The translations under genes were made by a program, and so were the position numbers. From NCBI RefSeq assembly GCF_037811135.1, contig NZ_CP149130.1, forward strand, positions 3,282,501 through 3,346,500: a stretch of DNA of 64,000 nt. Direction: 5' to 3'. The DNA is from Aeromonas rivipollensis. Its GTDB lineage: Bacteria; Pseudomonadota; Gammaproteobacteria; Enterobacterales; Aeromonadaceae. Below are positions 18,902 through 27,479 of this stretch, piece after piece. Numbering within the stretch: the stretch's first letter is position 1; the number at the start of each line of letters is the position of its first letter. The notes under the pieces were generated by a model, which searched no databases, had not been told where the DNA came from, and saw only the letters and a program-made list of their open reading frames with translations.

Positions 18902-19282
18902 GTGTTTGAGATAGCAAGCCTGAAAGAGGGCATGATGCACGGGGTCGAGCTGTTCCAGCTGCTGCTGGAGATCATCTCCATCGCCTGCGTGGTGATAGGA
19001 CTTGGCAAGACCCTCTGGCTGGCGGCGCGGGTGCGGGATCACCAGCCCGGCTTTCCGCGCATTCGTCTCTGCTTCGGTAGCTGGCTCATCCTGGCGCTGG
19101 AGTTCCAGCTCGCCGCCGATATCCTGGCCACCACAGTGGCGCCGAGCAAGGAGGAGCTGATCCGCCTCGCCATCATCGCGGTGATCCGCACCTTCCTTAA
19201 CTACTTCCTCGGCAAGGAGCTGGACGCCCAGGCCGAACGCCAGCAGACACCCGGCGCCGAACAGCCCGAGGCGACCCGATAA
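18902..19282 (+). CDS. DUF1622 family membrane protein
   Basis: A 126-residue protein with about three hydrophobic segments (LLLEIISIACVVIGLGKTLWL, the LILALEFQLAADILATTV region, and LIRLAIIAVIRTFLNYFLG). The AADI and RTFLNYFLGKEL motifs are typical of DUF1622, whose function is unknown. GTG at 18902 is chosen as start because GGAGGTGA lies at ideal spacing; an in-frame GTG at 18893 overlaps that ribosome site. Confidence 0.8.
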   Translation: MFEIASLKEGMMHGVELFQLLLEIISIACVVIGLGKTLWLAARVRDHQPGFPRIRLCFGSWLILALEFQLAADILATTVAPSKEELIRLAIIAVIRTFLNYFLGKELDAQAERQQTPGAEQPEATR

Positions 19283-19313
19283 GGGCCACGCCGGCGGGCA
19301 TGTGAGTACACCG

Positions 19314-19350
19314 CCATCCCGACCACGCCCTGGTCGGGATGGTGGCTTTG
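19314..19350 (+). terminator. DUF1622 gene terminator-like hairpin
   Basis: CCATCCCGACCA and TGGTCGGGATGG form a perfect 12-bp stem with a CGCCC loop, followed by TGGCTTTG. The T-run is poor, but the position just after the gene suggests termination. Confidence 0.55.
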
Positions 19351-19473
19351 TGACCCTGCCCGCAGTTTTGGCTATCAGCCAACAATGGAACCCTTTTCAA
19401 GGCCCACCTCACCCTGTTGACCCCGGCTCCCACTGAGTAACATGGCGGGACCACTTCACCACCGGCCACGCTG

Positions 19474-21113
19474 ATGCATCCTCACCCCACCCTCACTCTC
19501 GATCAGTGCGTTATCTACCAGATCTACCCCATGAGCTTTCAGGACAGCGACGGCGATGGCATGGGGGACATCAACGGCATCCGCCAGCGCCTGGACCACC
19601 TGGCGACCCTCGGAGTGGACCTGCTCTGGCTCACCCCCGTCTACCCTTCCCCCAGACGGGACAACGGCTACGACGTGGCGGATTACCGCGCCATCGACCC
19701 CGCCTTCGGCACCCTGGCCGAGATGGACTCGCTCATTGCCGAGGCGGGAGCGCGCGGCATGGGCATCATGATGGACATAGTCGCCAACCACACCTCCACC
19801 GAACATGCGTGGTTCAGGCAGGCGCTGGCCGGGGATCCCCGCTACCAGACCTATTACGTCTTTCGGGACCAGACCTTCGTCGATACCCACCCGCTGGACT
19901 CCATCTTCGGCGGCAGTGCCTGGGAATACGTGCCGGCGCTTGATCGCTACTACCTGCACAACTTCGATGCGAGCCAGGCCGATCTCGACTGGGACAATCC
20001 GGCGGTGCGGGCCGAGATGGCGGAGGTGATCAACTTCTGGCTGGCCAGGGGCATCAAGGGGTTTCGCTTCGATGTGATCGACATGGTGAGCAAGGAGTGG
20101 TCGCCCATTGCCATGAGCAACGGCCCCCGCCTGCACGACTATATCCGCGAGCTGAGTGGCGCCAGCTTCGGCGGCAAGGGGATCATCACTGTCGGTGAGA
20201 CCTGGGGGGCAGATCTGGCCCATATGCGGCGCTATTCGAACCCGGATGACAGCGAGTTCAGCATGGTGTTCACTTCGCCTTCAAGGACGCCATGGCCCGC
20301 CACCAGAGCGGGCTGCACGGCCAAGGCTGGAACAGCCTGTTTCTGGGTAACCACGACCTGCCCCGCGCCGTCTCCCGCTTCGGCGACGACAGCCCCGAGT
20401 GGCGCGAGCTGAGTGCCAAGCAGTGGGCCCTGGTGCTGCACATGATGCAGGGCACTCCCTTCATCTATCAGGGGGAGGAGCTTGGCATGACCAACCGCCG
20501 CTGGCAGCCAGAGGAGCTGCGCGATCTGGAGGCCATCAACTACAGCGCCAGCCAGCCGGGACTGGACCCCGCCGAGCTCGCCCGCCGCCTCGATGCCATT
20601 GGCCGCGACAACGCCCGCACGCCGATGCAGTGGGACTCGGGCCCCCGGGCCGGTTTCAGCACGGCAGAGCCCTGGATAGCGCTCAACGACAACTATATGG
20701 AGATCAACGCCGCCGAGCAGCTGGCCCGCCCCGACTCCCTGTTTCACTGCTATCGCCAGCTCATCGCCCTGCGCAAGGCCCACCCCGTCATTCGCCATGG
20801 CGACTTCGAGCTGCTGGATGAGGGCGATCCCCTGTGCATCAGCTACCGCCGCAGCTGGCGGGATCCGGCCACCGGCCAGACGCAAACTCTGCTGCTGCTC
20901 GCCAATCTCACCGCAGGCCTCTTGCCCATGCCCCATTTCGACAAGCTAGCCAGCGACGCCAGCTTGCTGATGGGCAACTACCCCGGCCAGCCAGGGCCCT
21001 GCTTTGCCCCCTACCAGACGGCGGTTTGGCTTCTTGTGGAGCCCGCCATGGCGCTCGCGCCAGGCACGCATAGAACCGACCGGAGTAGGCCAGTTCAGGG
21101 GCGAGCGGGTTGA
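19474..21113 (+). pseudogene. GH13 alpha-glucosidase (oligo-1,6-glucosidase/TreC-like), frameshifted
   Basis: The 5' frame (19474 to about 20271) encodes the N-terminal TIM-barrel half of a family-13 glucosidase: YQIYPMSFQDSDGDGMGD, MDIVANHTS, the nucleophile region GFRFDVIDM, and the acid/base VGETWG. The rest, with FLGNHDLPRAVSRFG (third carboxylate), GTPFIYQGEELGMTN and TPMQWDSG, is in another frame from about 20274. One missing base (a C would restore a codon for His) at 20271-20274 explains the break. Joined, it would be about 546 residues, normal for the family. It is either a recent pseudogene or a sequencing error. No clear ribosome site precedes 19474. Confidence 0.85.
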
Positions 21114-21169
21114 CTGTCCCCCGGAATCTGCGTATTTTGCGTCCAGATTTCATGTTGGACTGCTCTGCA

Positions 21170-21260
21170 ATGTTGTACATCCTGTTCAAATGTTCTGTCA
21201 GGAGGCTGTGCTCCGTGCACTAACACGATGAAGTGTTGCCCGGAGCCACATCTCTTCTGA
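21170..21260 (+). other. short upstream ORFs in the ABC-F operon leader
   Basis: Three short frames overlap in the leader. One at 21170-21223 encodes MLYILFKCSVRRLCSVH. One at 21190-21231 encodes MFCQEAVLRALTR. One at 21228-21260 encodes MKCCPEPHLF and overlaps the second by ATGA. A perfect AGGAGG (21200-21205) stands nine bases before a GTG-CAC-TAA minimal ORF. No single frame has both a clear ribosome site and a good start, so which is translated, if any, is unknown. Confidence 0.35.
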
Positions 21261-21365
21261 ATCTTCATCAGATAGCGCTTGCGCCCTCCATAGAGGGAGG
21301 CGACCCCGCATCTGATGAGAACAGGAGAAAGGCCGGCGAGATGCTTCATCGCCGGCCTTTTTGTT
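21227..21365 (+). promoter_or_regulatory. candidate attenuator of the ABC-F/MFS operon
   Basis: A strong intrinsic terminator (AAAGGCCGGCGA at 21328-21339 with TCGCCGGCCTTT at 21349-21360, then T-rich) stands 94 bases before the ABC-F start, with no intact gene upstream to end except the broken glucosidase. Before it, TCATCAGAT (21265-21273) pairs perfectly with ATCTGATGA (21310-21318) around an inner CCCTC/GAGGG hairpin. GATGAAG (21227-21233) can instead pair with CTTCATC at 21263-21269, or, as CGATGAAG, with CTTCATCG at 21344-21351 inside the terminator. Such exclusive pairings suggest attenuation. Confidence 0.5.
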
Positions 21366-21398
21366 TCTGATCTTCAGGACAAAGTTTCAATATTGCGT

Positions 21399-21436
21399 GA
21401 AACGGGGGCCGGTACGCCAAGTACCGCCCCCGTTTC
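21399..21436 (+). promoter_or_regulatory. 16-bp hairpin directly upstream of the ABC-F start
   Basis: GAAACGGGGG-C-CGGTAC pairs with GTACCG-CCCCCGTTTC around a GCCAA loop with one bulged base, ending 17 bases before the ABC-F ATG. It is followed by TTTATGG only, so it is a weak terminator, but it is long enough to affect ribosome loading or transcription. Confidence 0.6.
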
Positions 21437-21453
21437 TTTATGGATATAGCACC

Positions 21454-23013
21454 ATGAGTCTGCTCAGCATTCACCATCTGACCTGTCACCTCGGTGACAA
21501 GACACTGTACCAGGACGCCAGCTTCACCCTGCTTCCCCGCGAACATATCTGCATCACGGGCAGGAACGGCGTCGGCAAAAGCACCCTGCTCAAGCTGCTC
21601 CAGGGGGAGCGCCAGCCTGACGCCGGGGATATCCTCTGGCAGCCCGGTCTTGACCGGGGTTACCTCGACCAGCATGCCGAGCTGGACGGGCAACTGACGA
21701 TACGGGCATATCTGCAAACGGCCTTTGCCCCCCTCTATCGGGCCGAGGCGGAGATGATGACCATCTATGCCAGCCCGGCGCGCTGTGCCCAGCCCCATCA
21801 GCTGGCCCTGGCCGCCAGCCTCCAGACCACCTTGGAGAGCCAGTCGTTTTACCAGATAGAGAGCCGGATCGACGAGGTAGCCGCCGGCCTTGGCCTCACC
21901 CAGCTTGGCATGCAGACCCGGCTGGCCAATCTGAGCGGCGGCCAGCGCCACAAGGTGATGCTGGCCGGCTTGCTGCTGCGCTCGCCGGATCTGCTGCTGC
22001 TCGATGAGCCGACCAACTACCTGGACAGCACCCACGTGGCCTGGTTGGCAAGCTACCTGGACGGCTTCGCGGGCGCCTTCCTGGTGGTCTCCCACGACAG
22101 GGATTTCGTCAACCACATCGCCACCGGCATCTGCGATATCGATCGCCTGCAGCTTCGCAAATACCAGGGCAACCTCGACAAGGCCATGGCCCAGAAGGCC
22201 GCGAATGATGCCGCTCACGCCCGGCAATACCAGGCGCAGCAGAGGCAGATCGACAAGCTGGAGCTGTTCATCGCCAAGAACGGCGCCGGGGTCAACGCCA
22301 GCATCGCCAACGGCCGCAAGAAGCAGCTGGCGCGCATCGAGCGCCTGTCCAACCCGGAGCGGGACAAGGGGGTCTCCCTCGCGTTTCGCAGCGTCGGGGG
22401 CGGCGGCCAGCAGGTGCTCGCCGCCTCTGAACTGGTCATCGGCCATGATCGCGCGCTGCTGGCGCCCCTGACCCTGACCCTGAGCCGGGGGGAGAAGGTG
22501 GTGATCGCCGGTTTCAACGGCGTCGGCAAGTCCACCCTGCTCAAGACACTGGCGGGCGATCTGGCCCCCCTGCGCGGTCGGCTCAGCCTCTCCCCCGGGG
22601 TCAAGGCGGGCTACTTCGAACAGGCGCTGCACTGGCCCCATCCGGATGCCACCCCACTGGCCCTGGTGAAAGCCGCCTGCCCCGCCCTCGATGACAAGGG
22701 CGCCAGGCTGCATCTGGCCCGGGTCGGCATCAGGGGCAAGCTGGCACTGCAACCGATCGCCGCCCTGAGTGGCGGGGAGCAGACCAAGGTGAAGCTGTGC
22801 CGACTGGCCCTGCAACCCAGCAACCTGCTGATCCTGGACGAGCCGACCACCCATCTGGATGCCGCCGTCAAGGCGGCCCTGCAACAGGCGTTGCAGGACT
22901 ATGCCGGGACTGTGGTGGTGGTCTGCCACGAGCAGGCCTTCGTGGCAGACTGGCCGGATCGGGTGCTGGACATTCACTCCCTCGCGGCCACCGGCTCGGT
23001 ATCACATCCTTAA
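21454..23013 (+). CDS. ABC-F family ATP-binding protein
   Basis: A 519-residue soluble protein with two ABC ATPase domains and no membrane segments, the ABC-F layout. Domain 1 has GRNGVGKST, LSGGQRHKV and LLLLDEPTN; domain 2 has GFNGVGKST, LSGGEQTKV and LLILDEPTT. A charged linker, roughly residues 225-320, joins them. ABC-F proteins act on the ribosome, either as translation factors or as antibiotic-protection factors, and sequence alone does not say which. The start MSLLSIHHL is chosen at 21454; a longer in-frame ATG reads through the hairpins. It is followed 10 bases later by an MFS exporter, and the pairing with a drug-type exporter and an attenuator-like leader favours a resistance role (inference). 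Confidence 0.9.
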   Translation: MSLLSIHHLTCHLGDKTLYQDASFTLLPREHICITGRNGVGKSTLLKLLQGERQPDAGDILWQPGLDRGYLDQHAELDGQLTIRAYLQTAFAPLYRAEAEMMTIYASPARCAQPHQLALAASLQTTLESQSFYQIESRIDEVAAGLGLTQLGMQTRLANLSGGQRHKVMLAGLLLRSPDLLLLDEPTNYLDSTHVAWLASYLDGFAGAFLVVSHDRDFVNHIATGICDIDRLQLRKYQGNLDKAMAQKAANDAAHARQYQAQQRQIDKLELFIAKNGAGVNASIANGRKKQLARIERLSNPERDKGVSLAFRSVGGGGQQVLAASELVIGHDRALLAPLTLTLSRGEKVVIAGFNGVGKSTLLKTLAGDLAPLRGRLSLSPGVKAGYFEQALHWPHPDATPLALVKAACPALDDKGARLHLARVGIRGKLALQPIAALSGGEQTKVKLCRLALQPSNLLILDEPTTHLDAAVKAALQQALQDYAGTVVVVCHEQAFVADWPDRVLDIHSLAATGSVSHP

Positions 23014-23023
23014 GGTGAACATC

Positions 23024-24163
23024 ATGTTATTGAAAGTATTGCTCTTTTTAATTGCATTTCTGGTAGGTGCCGATGAGCTGATGCTGGGCCCCCTGCTGAC
23101 CCCCATAGGCCGGGAGCTGGGGGTGCAGCCCGAGCGGGTCACGCTGTTTATCACCGCCTACAGCCTGGCGCTGGCGCTGATCGCCCCCCTGCTCGGCAGC
23201 CTCTCGGATCGCCTCGGCAGGGTGAGGATCATGCTGCCCGCCGCCTTGCTGTTCGGGGCCGCCTCCATCGCTACCGGCCTGGTCGATAGCTTCGAGTGGG
23301 GGCTGGCAAGCCGGGTGCTCACCGGTCTCGCCAGTGCCGGCATGCTGCCCATCGCCTTTGCCCTGGCGGCAGACGGCACGGGGAAAGATGCCATGAAGCG
23401 CATTGCCTGGGTGCAGTCCGGCCTGACGCTGGGCATGATAGCGAGCCCGGCCCTGGGGGCGCTGCTCGCTCAGTGGCACTCCTGGCGCGCCGCCTTTATC
23501 CTCCTCGGCCTCTGTGCCTGGGGGGTGGCGGCGGCCCTGGCCCTGCTGCCCGCCGGCAGTCCTTCGGCAGACAGATCGGCGGCGCAGCAGGAGGAGAAGG
23601 GCGTCCGTCTGCTGGCCATACCGGGTGCGGTCGGCGCCCTGCTGGCCATGTGCCTGGGCCTGGGCGGCGGCATTGGCCTCTTCAACCTGGTCGGCCAGCA
23701 CCTGCGCGACACCCAGGACCTGTCGATGGGGTCTGTGGGGCTCCTCTATGGGGCCCTCGGCATCATCAGCGTCATCGGCAACCTGCTGATGCCCCGCTTG
23801 TCTGGCCGGGTCGAGAGCGGGCGCGTCCTGATGCGCCTGGCCCTGGTGGTCTGCGTGCCTGCCAGCGTCGGCTTCTATCTCTCTCCCGCCTCACTGCCTG
23901 CCCTGCTGCTGCCGCTCGGGCTGTGGGCGCTGGCGGGCGGCATAGGATCCCCCGCCCTGCAGGGCCACATTGCCGGGCTCTCGTCAGCCCACAGGGGCAT
24001 GCTGATGTCGCTGGCGATGACCATGATGCACCTCGGGGTGGCGCTCTGGTCCGCCGTCGCCGGGTTTGCCTACAGTGCGGGGCCTGTGGCCCTGGCGCTG
24101 CTGGCCATGGCGCTCTTTGGCGGGGCTATTGCCGCCCTGCGCCCCATCCGCCTCGGGGCCTGA
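23024..24163 (+). CDS. MFS transporter (DHA1-type drug exporter family)
   Basis: A 379-residue membrane protein with about 12 hydrophobic segments. It carries the MFS motif A region GSLSDRLGRVRIM near residue 55 and begins MLLKVLLFLIAFLVGADELM. It probably exports small molecules by proton antiport; the substrate is unknown. AAGGTGA overlapping the ABC-F stop serves as ribosome site, so it is almost certainly co-transcribed with the ABC-F gene. A terminator follows. Confidence 0.85.
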   Translation: MLLKVLLFLIAFLVGADELMLGPLLTPIGRELGVQPERVTLFITAYSLALALIAPLLGSLSDRLGRVRIMLPAALLFGAASIATGLVDSFEWGLASRVLTGLASAGMLPIAFALAADGTGKDAMKRIAWVQSGLTLGMIASPALGALLAQWHSWRAAFILLGLCAWGVAAALALLPAGSPSADRSAAQQEEKGVRLLAIPGAVGALLAMCLGLGGGIGLFNLVGQHLRDTQDLSMGSVGLLYGALGIISVIGNLLMPRLSGRVESGRVLMRLALVVCVPASVGFYLSPASLPALLLPLGLWALAGGIGSPALQGHIAGLSSAHRGMLMSLAMTMMHLGVALWSAVAGFAYSAGPVALALLAMALFGGAIAALRPIRLGA

Positions 24164-24191
24164 TGGGCAGATCCGCACTAGTACACGCAAC

Positions 24192-24218
24192 AAGGGCTCC
24201 CTCGGGAGCCCTTTTTTG
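24192..24218 (+). terminator. ABC-F/MFS operon terminator
   Basis: GGGCTCC-CTC-GGGAGCCC stem followed by TTTTTT. It lies between convergent genes; the A-rich left arm is too short to judge use by the minus-strand gene. Confidence 0.85.
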
Positions 24219-24233
24219 TGTCAAGGAAGCGTA

Positions 24234-25598
24234 TCAGGCCGGGATGCTGGCCAGCTCGTGGCGCTTCAACGCCAGCAGCGTGACCAGCAGGGCGGCGCTG
24301 GCGATCAGCGCCATGCCCACATAGGTGGCGCTGAAACCCGGGGCCAGCTCGGCGGGGCTCAGGCTGGCCAGGTTGTGGCTGGTCCCGGCCGGCAGGGCCC
24401 CGTGGAACAGCACGGCGCAGATAGCCACCCCGACCGCGCCCCCCAGCTCACGGCCGAAGTTGAACAGGGACATGCCGATGCCGCGATCTTCCCGCGGCAA
24501 GGCGTTTTGCACCACCACCGAGAGCGCCGGCAGCACCAGCCCGAGCCCCAGACCGGCGAAGCCCAGCCCCAGATTGGCAAAGAGATCGACGTGAATCTGC
24601 CACAGAGCCAGCGCCGCCAGGGCAAAGCCCGCCACCACAAAGCGCTTGTAGTAACCGGTGCGACCTATGAGCTTGCCGCCGACGAAGGCCCCCGCCGTGA
24701 TGCAGACCATGAAGATCACCATGTAGAGGCCGCTCTCGCTGGCCCCCATCCCCTTCTGCCACTGCATCTGAAGGGGCAGGTAGACCAGCACGGCAAACAT
24801 CAGCAGTTGCGAGGCCAGCGCCAGCAGCACGCTCACCAGATAACCGGGCAAGCGGGCCAGATGGGCGGGCAGTATGGGATCCTGGGCGCGTCGCTCCACC
24901 AGGATGAGCAGCAGCAGGGACAGGGCCAGCCCCGCCGCCAGCCAGATGGCGGACAGCGTGGTTTCCGGCGAGAGCAGTAGCAGGGAGAGGGTAGTGACAG
25001 TGATGAGCAGCCCCGCCCCCTGCCAGTCGAAGCGGCTGCGGCGGCGCAGGTTGAGGTGACCCAGGTTGCGGTTCACCAGCCAGAGCGCCAGGGCACCGAG
25101 GGGCAGGTTGATCCAGAAGATCCAGCGCCAGCTCAGCTGTTCGGTGAAGTAGCCGCCGAGCAGGGGCCCGGCGATGCTGGAGACCGCATAGACGGCCGAG
25201 ATATACCCCTGATACTTGCCCACCTCGCGCGGGGGAATACAGTCGGCGATAACGGTGAAGGCCAGCGCGATCAGGCCGCCGCCCCCCAGCCCTTGCAGCA
25301 CGCGGGCTGCCAGCAGGGTCGGCAGATCCTGGGCCAGGGCGCAGGCCACCGACCCCGCCAGAAACAGGCCTATGCCGATGTTGAGCATCCGCACCCGGCC
25401 GAACATGTCGCTCAGCTTGCCGTAGATGGGCAGGGCCGCGGTGGCCGCCAGCAGGTAGGCGGTGACCACCCAGGTGAGGGCGGCGCCGGCGTTCAGCTCG
25501 GCGCCTATGATGGGCAAGGGGGTGGTGACTATGCTCTTCTCCAGTGAGCCCAGGGCGATCACCAGAGCCACGCTTGAGAAGACGGTTTTTGGGGACAT
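24234..25598 (-). CDS. MFS transporter, DHA2 (EmrB/QacA-like) family
   Basis: A 454-residue inner-membrane protein with about 14 hydrophobic segments. It has the DHA2 signatures IVTTPLPIIGAELNA near residue 23 and GKLSDMFGRVRML (motif A) near residue 60. GLGGGGLIALAFTVIAD, the motif C-like GPLLGGYFTEQLSWRWIFWINLP, and GRELGGAVGVAICAVLF follow. It is likely a proton-driven multidrug exporter; the substrate is unknown. It is convergent with the ABC-F/MFS operon. No local regulator gene is adjacent. Confidence 0.88.
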   Translation of the reverse strand: MSPKTVFSSVALVIALGSLEKSIVTTPLPIIGAELNAGAALTWVVTAYLLAATAALPIYGKLSDMFGRVRMLNIGIGLFLAGSVACALAQDLPTLLAARVLQGLGGGGLIALAFTVIADCIPPREVGKYQGYISAVYAVSSIAGPLLGGYFTEQLSWRWIFWINLPLGALALWLVNRNLGHLNLRRRSRFDWQGAGLLITVTTLSLLLLSPETTLSAIWLAAGLALSLLLLILVERRAQDPILPAHLARLPGYLVSVLLALASQLLMFAVLVYLPLQMQWQKGMGASESGLYMVIFMVCITAGAFVGGKLIGRTGYYKRFVVAGFALAALALWQIHVDLFANLGLGFAGLGLGLVLPALSVVVQNALPREDRGIGMSLFNFGRELGGAVGVAICAVLFHGALPAGTSHNLASLSPAELAPGFSATYVGMALIASAALLVTLLALKRHELASIPA

Positions 25599-25768
25599 AG
25601 AGAGGCTCGCTACTGTGAGATGCCGGCACCCGAGGCGCAGAGCGCATTAGTGTCTCATAAATCAGCAGCCCATGGTCACACCCGCTGCCTCCCCGACCAT
25701 GACGGCGGTCGCGGCATAGGGGGAGCGGATCTGGTAGTGTGCTCTTTTGGCCGAGGAGGAAGTACCCC

Positions 25769-26365
25769 ATGTCCGAGCAGTTCCAGTTTGAGCAATACGA
25801 CGCCCTGATCTTCGATATGGACGGCACCCTGGTGGACTCCATGCCCCTGCATCTGGATGCCTGGGAGGCAACCAGCGCCGAGTTCGGTCTGCCGTTTGAT
25901 CGGGCACGGCTCAATGAATACGGCGGCATACCCACCCGCAAGATAGTCGCCATCCTGGCCGAGCAGCATGGGCTGGAGATCGATGTGGATGCCTTCACCC
26001 GACGCAAGGTGGCGCTCTATCTGGAGCATATCGACCGGGTTCGCGTCTTTGCGCCCATGTGGGAGCTGGTCAAGCGCTGCCACGGCAAGGTGCCCATGGG
26101 CATAGGCACGGGCTCATCGCGGGATCATGCGCAGCGCATTTTGAAAAATACCGGCCTGGATGCCTATATCTCTGTGCTGGTCAGCGCCGACGACATCGAC
26201 AACCACAAGCCCCACCCGGACACCTTCCTGAAAGTGGCCGAGCTGCTCGGCGCCAACCCCGCCAACTGCCTGGTGTTTGAAGATACCCGGATAGGTATTC
26301 AGGCGGGCCGCGCCGCCGGGATGGCCACCTTGCTGGCCACCGAAGGGGCGCTGCAGCGGGTGTGA
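25769..26365 (+). CDS. yqaB: HAD-superfamily sugar phosphatase (YqaB/beta-phosphoglucomutase-like)
   Basis: A 198-residue cytosolic HAD hydrolase. Motif I is DMDGTLVDSMPLHL (nucleophile Asp near residue 14), motif II is GTGSS, motif III is the Lys in NHKPHPDTFLKVAE, and motif IV is VFEDTRIGIQAGRAAGM. It resembles E. coli YqaB, which dephosphorylates fructose-1-phosphate, but beta-phosphoglucomutase activity cannot be excluded. The start MSEQFQFEQ is preferred because GAGGAGGAAGTA lies upstream. It may relate to the nearby glucosidase remnant, though they are not adjacent. Confidence 0.8.
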   Translation: MSEQFQFEQYDALIFDMDGTLVDSMPLHLDAWEATSAEFGLPFDRARLNEYGGIPTRKIVAILAEQHGLEIDVDAFTRRKVALYLEHIDRVRVFAPMWELVKRCHGKVPMGIGTGSSRDHAQRILKNTGLDAYISVLVSADDIDNHKPHPDTFLKVAELLGANPANCLVFEDTRIGIQAGRAAGMATLLATEGALQRV

Positions 26366-26372
26366 CAGGCAC

Positions 26373-26401
26373 GCCTCCCGGCCCACCCAGAGGGGGGAGG
26401 C
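26373..26401 (+). repeat. GC-rich inverted repeat after yqaB
   Basis: GCCTCCC and GGGAGGC pair around a C-rich loop just past the yqaB stop. There is no T-run. The remaining bases up to 26570 show no gene. Confidence 0.35.
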
Positions 26402-26570
26402 ATCGGTCGGCGCAGCCCCCTTCTCTCCCCTGCCATCCACCGACAGGGGGTCGGTCGGGCCTCGATCTGGATACCGCGCAGCGGCTTGGGTGGGAGCATG
26501 CCAGCGACAAAGGGCGGTTTCGGGGGGCAAGGACGGCGCAGAGGCACCAGAATCCGGCACAGAACGCCAT

Positions 26571-26596
26571 AAAAAAACGCCCCATCTGGGGCGTTT
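26571..26596 (-). terminator. DUF1338 gene terminator
   Basis: ACGCCCC-ATCT-GGGGCGT stem followed on the minus strand by seven T residues, 16 bases past the DUF1338 stop. It probably also ends the ast operon. Confidence 0.9.
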
Positions 26597-26612
26597 CTAC
26601 CAACCACCGCCA

Positions 26613-27410
26613 TTACATGGCGTTGGTGGATTCGAAGATCTTGTCGGCGGACGCTTCGACAAAGCCCGGGTAGAGCACGCCGTCCGGCTGCGGGTAGCGC
26701 CGGGCAAACTCGTAGAAGCAGCTCGGGATGGCGCGCACGCCGTCGCTGAAGGCAACCTCGGCCTTGTCCGCCATGGTGGAGGACTGCTCCAGCATCACCT
26801 GCGGGTCCCCTTTCACCTCGCCGCCGACGGTATTGAGCACGAAACCCGCCGCCTTCAGGGCAGAGTTGACCTCTTCTATGGTCTCAAAATCGCTCAGGCG
26901 GTTGATATTGACCGTGAAGTGGTTGGCACGATAACCCCAGGCAGCCATCCAGGCTGCGTACTCGCTCTCCGCCAGCAGGGTCTGGTAATCGCTCCAGGAG
27001 ACCTGCCAGGGCGCCCCTGTGTAGAGGAAGGCCGGGGTATCGGTCAGGTGATCGGGCACCTGATCCACCAGCTTGTGGATAATGGCCTGGGCGCCTGCGG
27101 AGAGCTCTTCCACCTTCAGCTCGCTGATGAACACCTTGGGGGCGTCCGGGTCTGAGTGCTCGAAGTGCTTGGCATAGAGCTTCTTGGCCTTGAATACGTA
27201 CTCGCCCTTCTCCTCGTACCCCAGGGCACGGAAGTGTGCCGCCAGTTTCTCCAGCCCCAGCTTGGGCAGGTTGTAGGTCCGAAACGCCACGTGATCGTTG
27301 ATGATGGGGGCGCCGCCCCCCAGCAGTTGGTGAACCTTGTGGGCGCTGGGGGTGACTTGAATGTAGTTGTCCCACAGATGGCCAAACAGGGTCTCGATAT
27401 CCTTTTGCAT
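26613..27410 (-). CDS. DUF1338 family protein (2-oxoadipate dioxygenase/decarboxylase-like)
   Basis: A 265-residue protein of the DUF1338 family, whose characterised member HglS converts 2-oxoadipate to D-2-hydroxyglutarate with iron and O2. Candidate metal ligands are His in INDHVAFRTYN (near residue 40), His in YRANHFTVNINRL (near residue 165) and a Glu in the C-terminal half. SCFYEFARRYP is a further family block. It lies downstream of and in line with astC-astA-astD, suggesting a role near arginine or lysine catabolism (inference). AAGGAAAGAG precedes the ATG. Confidence 0.8.
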   Translation of the reverse strand: MQKDIETLFGHLWDNYIQVTPSAHKVHQLLGGGAPIINDHVAFRTYNLPKLGLEKLAAHFRALGYEEKGEYVFKAKKLYAKHFEHSDPDAPKVFISELKVEELSAGAQAIIHKLVDQVPDHLTDTPAFLYTGAPWQVSWSDYQTLLAESEYAAWMAAWGYRANHFTVNINRLSDFETIEEVNSALKAAGFVLNTVGGEVKGDPQVMLEQSSTMADKAEVAFSDGVRAIPSCFYEFARRYPQPDGVLYPGFVEASADKIFESTNAM

Positions 27411-27479
27411 CTCTCTTTCCTTTGATTGCGGGTACAGACAAGGGCACCTGTTCAGTGCCCCTCTTTTATTTTCTTGTTA

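Noticed and set aside
21346-22977. 543-codon minus-strand frame opposite the ABC-F gene
   Set aside because: The plus-strand frame has complete Walker A, signature and Walker B motifs twice; the minus frame has none.
24448-26007. 519-codon minus-strand frame overlapping the DHA2 exporter and yqaB
   Set aside because: Overlaps real genes in other frames and has no domain; a composition artefact.
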